This document shows positions 5,399 through 5,840 of a stretch of DNA of 5,840 nt, piece after piece. The DNA comes from an uncultured Bacilli bacterium (lineage in GTDB: Bacteria; Bacillota_I; Bacilli_A; RF39; UBA660). Under the pieces are notes generated by a model. It had not been told where the DNA came from. It saw only the letters and a program-made list of their open reading frames with translations, and did not search any database. The position numbers were made by a program, and so were the translations under genes. Position 1 is the first letter of the stretch; each line of letters starts with the position of its first letter. The stretch covers positions 1-5,840 of the forward strand of contig CANQDH010000063.1 in NCBI GenBank assembly GCA_947591565.1, given 5' to 3'.

Positions 5399-5427
5399 TA
5401 TTATGATGAATTGAAAACTTTTTATAA
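5399..5427 (-). promoter_or_regulatory. Candidate sigma-G/sigma-F-like promoter of spoIVB
   Basis: On the minus strand TTATA (5423-5427) is followed after 17 bp by CATAATA (5399-5405). The latter is a perfect match to the forespore sigma-G -10 pattern, and the -35 fits GnATA apart from the first base. The predicted start near 5392 gives a leader of about 30 nt carrying AAGGAG. spoIVB is forespore-expressed in Bacillus, so the match fits its biology. It lies downstream of the xseB terminator. Confidence 0.4.
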
Positions 5428-5442
5428 GGATAAAATAATGTC

Positions 5443-5470
5443 AAAAAGGCATTAATTAACAATGCCTTTT
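5443..5470 (-). terminator. Rho-independent terminator of xseAB
   Basis: AAAAGGCATT (5444-5453) pairs perfectly over 10 bp with AATGCCTTTT (5461-5470) around a 7-nt loop. On the minus strand it begins 4 nt after the xseB stop and ends in five T residues. It closes the exonuclease VII transcript and separates it from the forespore-type promoter of spoIVB. Confidence 0.75.
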
Positions 5471-5473
5471 AAC

Positions 5474-5689
5474 TTAATTTTCTTCTTCGATTTTAAACTC
5501 CTTAAGTTCACCATTTTCACTTACAATTTTATTAACTTTTTCTTTAACAGTATTTAATTCTACATCACATTCTTTGATAAGTTTCATGGCTTTTTCATAC
5601 ATATCAAATGATTCATCTAAAGGCGAATCACCATTTTCTAATTTATTGACAATGTTTTCAAGTTCTTTAATTTTTTCTTCAAATTTCAT
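5474..5689 (-). CDS. xseB: Exodeoxyribonuclease VII small subunit
   Basis: XseB is the small subunit of exonuclease VII, which degrades single-stranded DNA to oligonucleotides from either end during mismatch repair and recombination. Several XseB chains bind along the long coiled coil of XseA. The 71 residues match the family (about 65-80) and form two helices. The conserved block LENGDSPLDESFDMYEKAM lies at 17-35 and KLIKEC at 36-41, and the tail is acidic. The ATG at 5689 has GGAGG 6 nt upstream, located inside the end of xseA. Its first 11 bases overlap the xseA reading frame, an arrangement typical of translational coupling. A hairpin terminator follows directly, so ispA does not follow here as it does in Bacillus. 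Confidence 0.95.
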   Translation of the reverse strand: MKFEEKIKELENIVNKLENGDSPLDESFDMYEKAMKLIKECDVELNTVKEKVNKIVSENGELKEFKIEEEN

Positions 5690-5840
5690 TTTTTTCCTCC
5701 ACTTTATTTACTTTAGTAGTAATTTTACCATCAGCAAGTACAATTTGAATCTCATCATTAGTATGGACATTTTTGACACTTTTTAAAACTTTATTATTTA
5801 AATAAGATAAACTATATCCTCTTTGTAGTGTATTTAAAGG
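5679..5840 (-). CDS. xseA: Exodeoxyribonuclease VII large subunit (C-terminal part, cut by the window edge)
   Basis: Only the last 53 codons are present. They begin in frame at 5840 with PLNTLQRGYSL, the conserved XseA C-terminal motif (usually SPLxxLxRGYS). The sequence continues through a short beta-strand segment (DEIQIVLADGKITTKV) that matches the end of the family, and stops at TGA 5679-5681. XseA carries the catalytic domain of exonuclease VII, which lies outside this window. It overlaps xseB by 11 bp, and its last codons contain the xseB ribosome binding site. Confidence 0.93.
   Translation of the reverse strand, partial: PLNTLQRGYSLSYLNNKVLKSVKNVHTNDEIQIVLADGKITTKVNKVEEKNEI

Noticed and set aside
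5574..5786. Plus-strand open frame of 70 codons
   Set aside because: It is antisense to xseB and the end of xseA, both clearly recognised. Its Phe/Ser-rich sequence is what the reverse of Lys/Glu-rich codons gives.

Overview
The window looks like chromosomal DNA of a very AT-rich, low-GC Gram-positive (Bacillota, class Bacilli-like) spore-forming bacterium. The evidence is strong Shine-Dalgarno sequences of the GGAGG/AGGTGAT type, two endospore genes (spoIIM and spoIVB), a serine-type D-alanyl-D-alanine carboxypeptidase, and a MnmA with Bacillota-style sequence. The standard genetic code is in use: TGG is read as Trp in mnmA, and TGA is the stop of xseA. An uncultured gut Bacilli lineage is a reasonable guess, but the sequence does not fix the genus.

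Almost everything is on the minus strand, so transcription runs from right to left. At the right edge is the 3' end of xseA (5679-5840), overlapping xseB (5474-5689). A terminator hairpin at 5443-5470 closes this exonuclease VII unit. Next comes spoIVB (4370-5362), preceded by a sigma-G/F-like promoter and followed by a hairpin terminator at 4349-4371. Then comes an S11 D,D-carboxypeptidase (3028-4242) with its own promoter and a palindrome upstream. Between it and spoIIM (2238-2861) sits a 29-codon peptide gene on the plus strand (2953-3042). This peptide gene has a promoter, a ribosome binding site and a terminator of its own, and its 3' end overlaps the carboxypeptidase gene convergently. 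Downstream of spoIIM are mnmA (1096-2193) and an XRE-like regulator (242-1027), which ends in an 11-bp terminator hairpin. Positions 1-201 are very AT-rich and show no supportable gene.

The spoIIM, carboxypeptidase and spoIVB genes form a compact cluster for spore development. SpoIIM belongs to the engulfment peptidoglycan-hydrolase machinery. SpoIVB is the forespore-to-mother-cell signalling protease that triggers pro-sigma-K processing. An S11 carboxypeptidase in this setting could adjust cortex or septal peptidoglycan. xseAB (DNA repair) and mnmA (tRNA wobble thiolation) are housekeeping genes next to it. No phage, insertion sequence, CRISPR array, rRNA or tRNA was seen. The least explained element is the small plus-strand membrane peptide gene, whose promoter overlaps head-on with the presumed spoIIM promoter.
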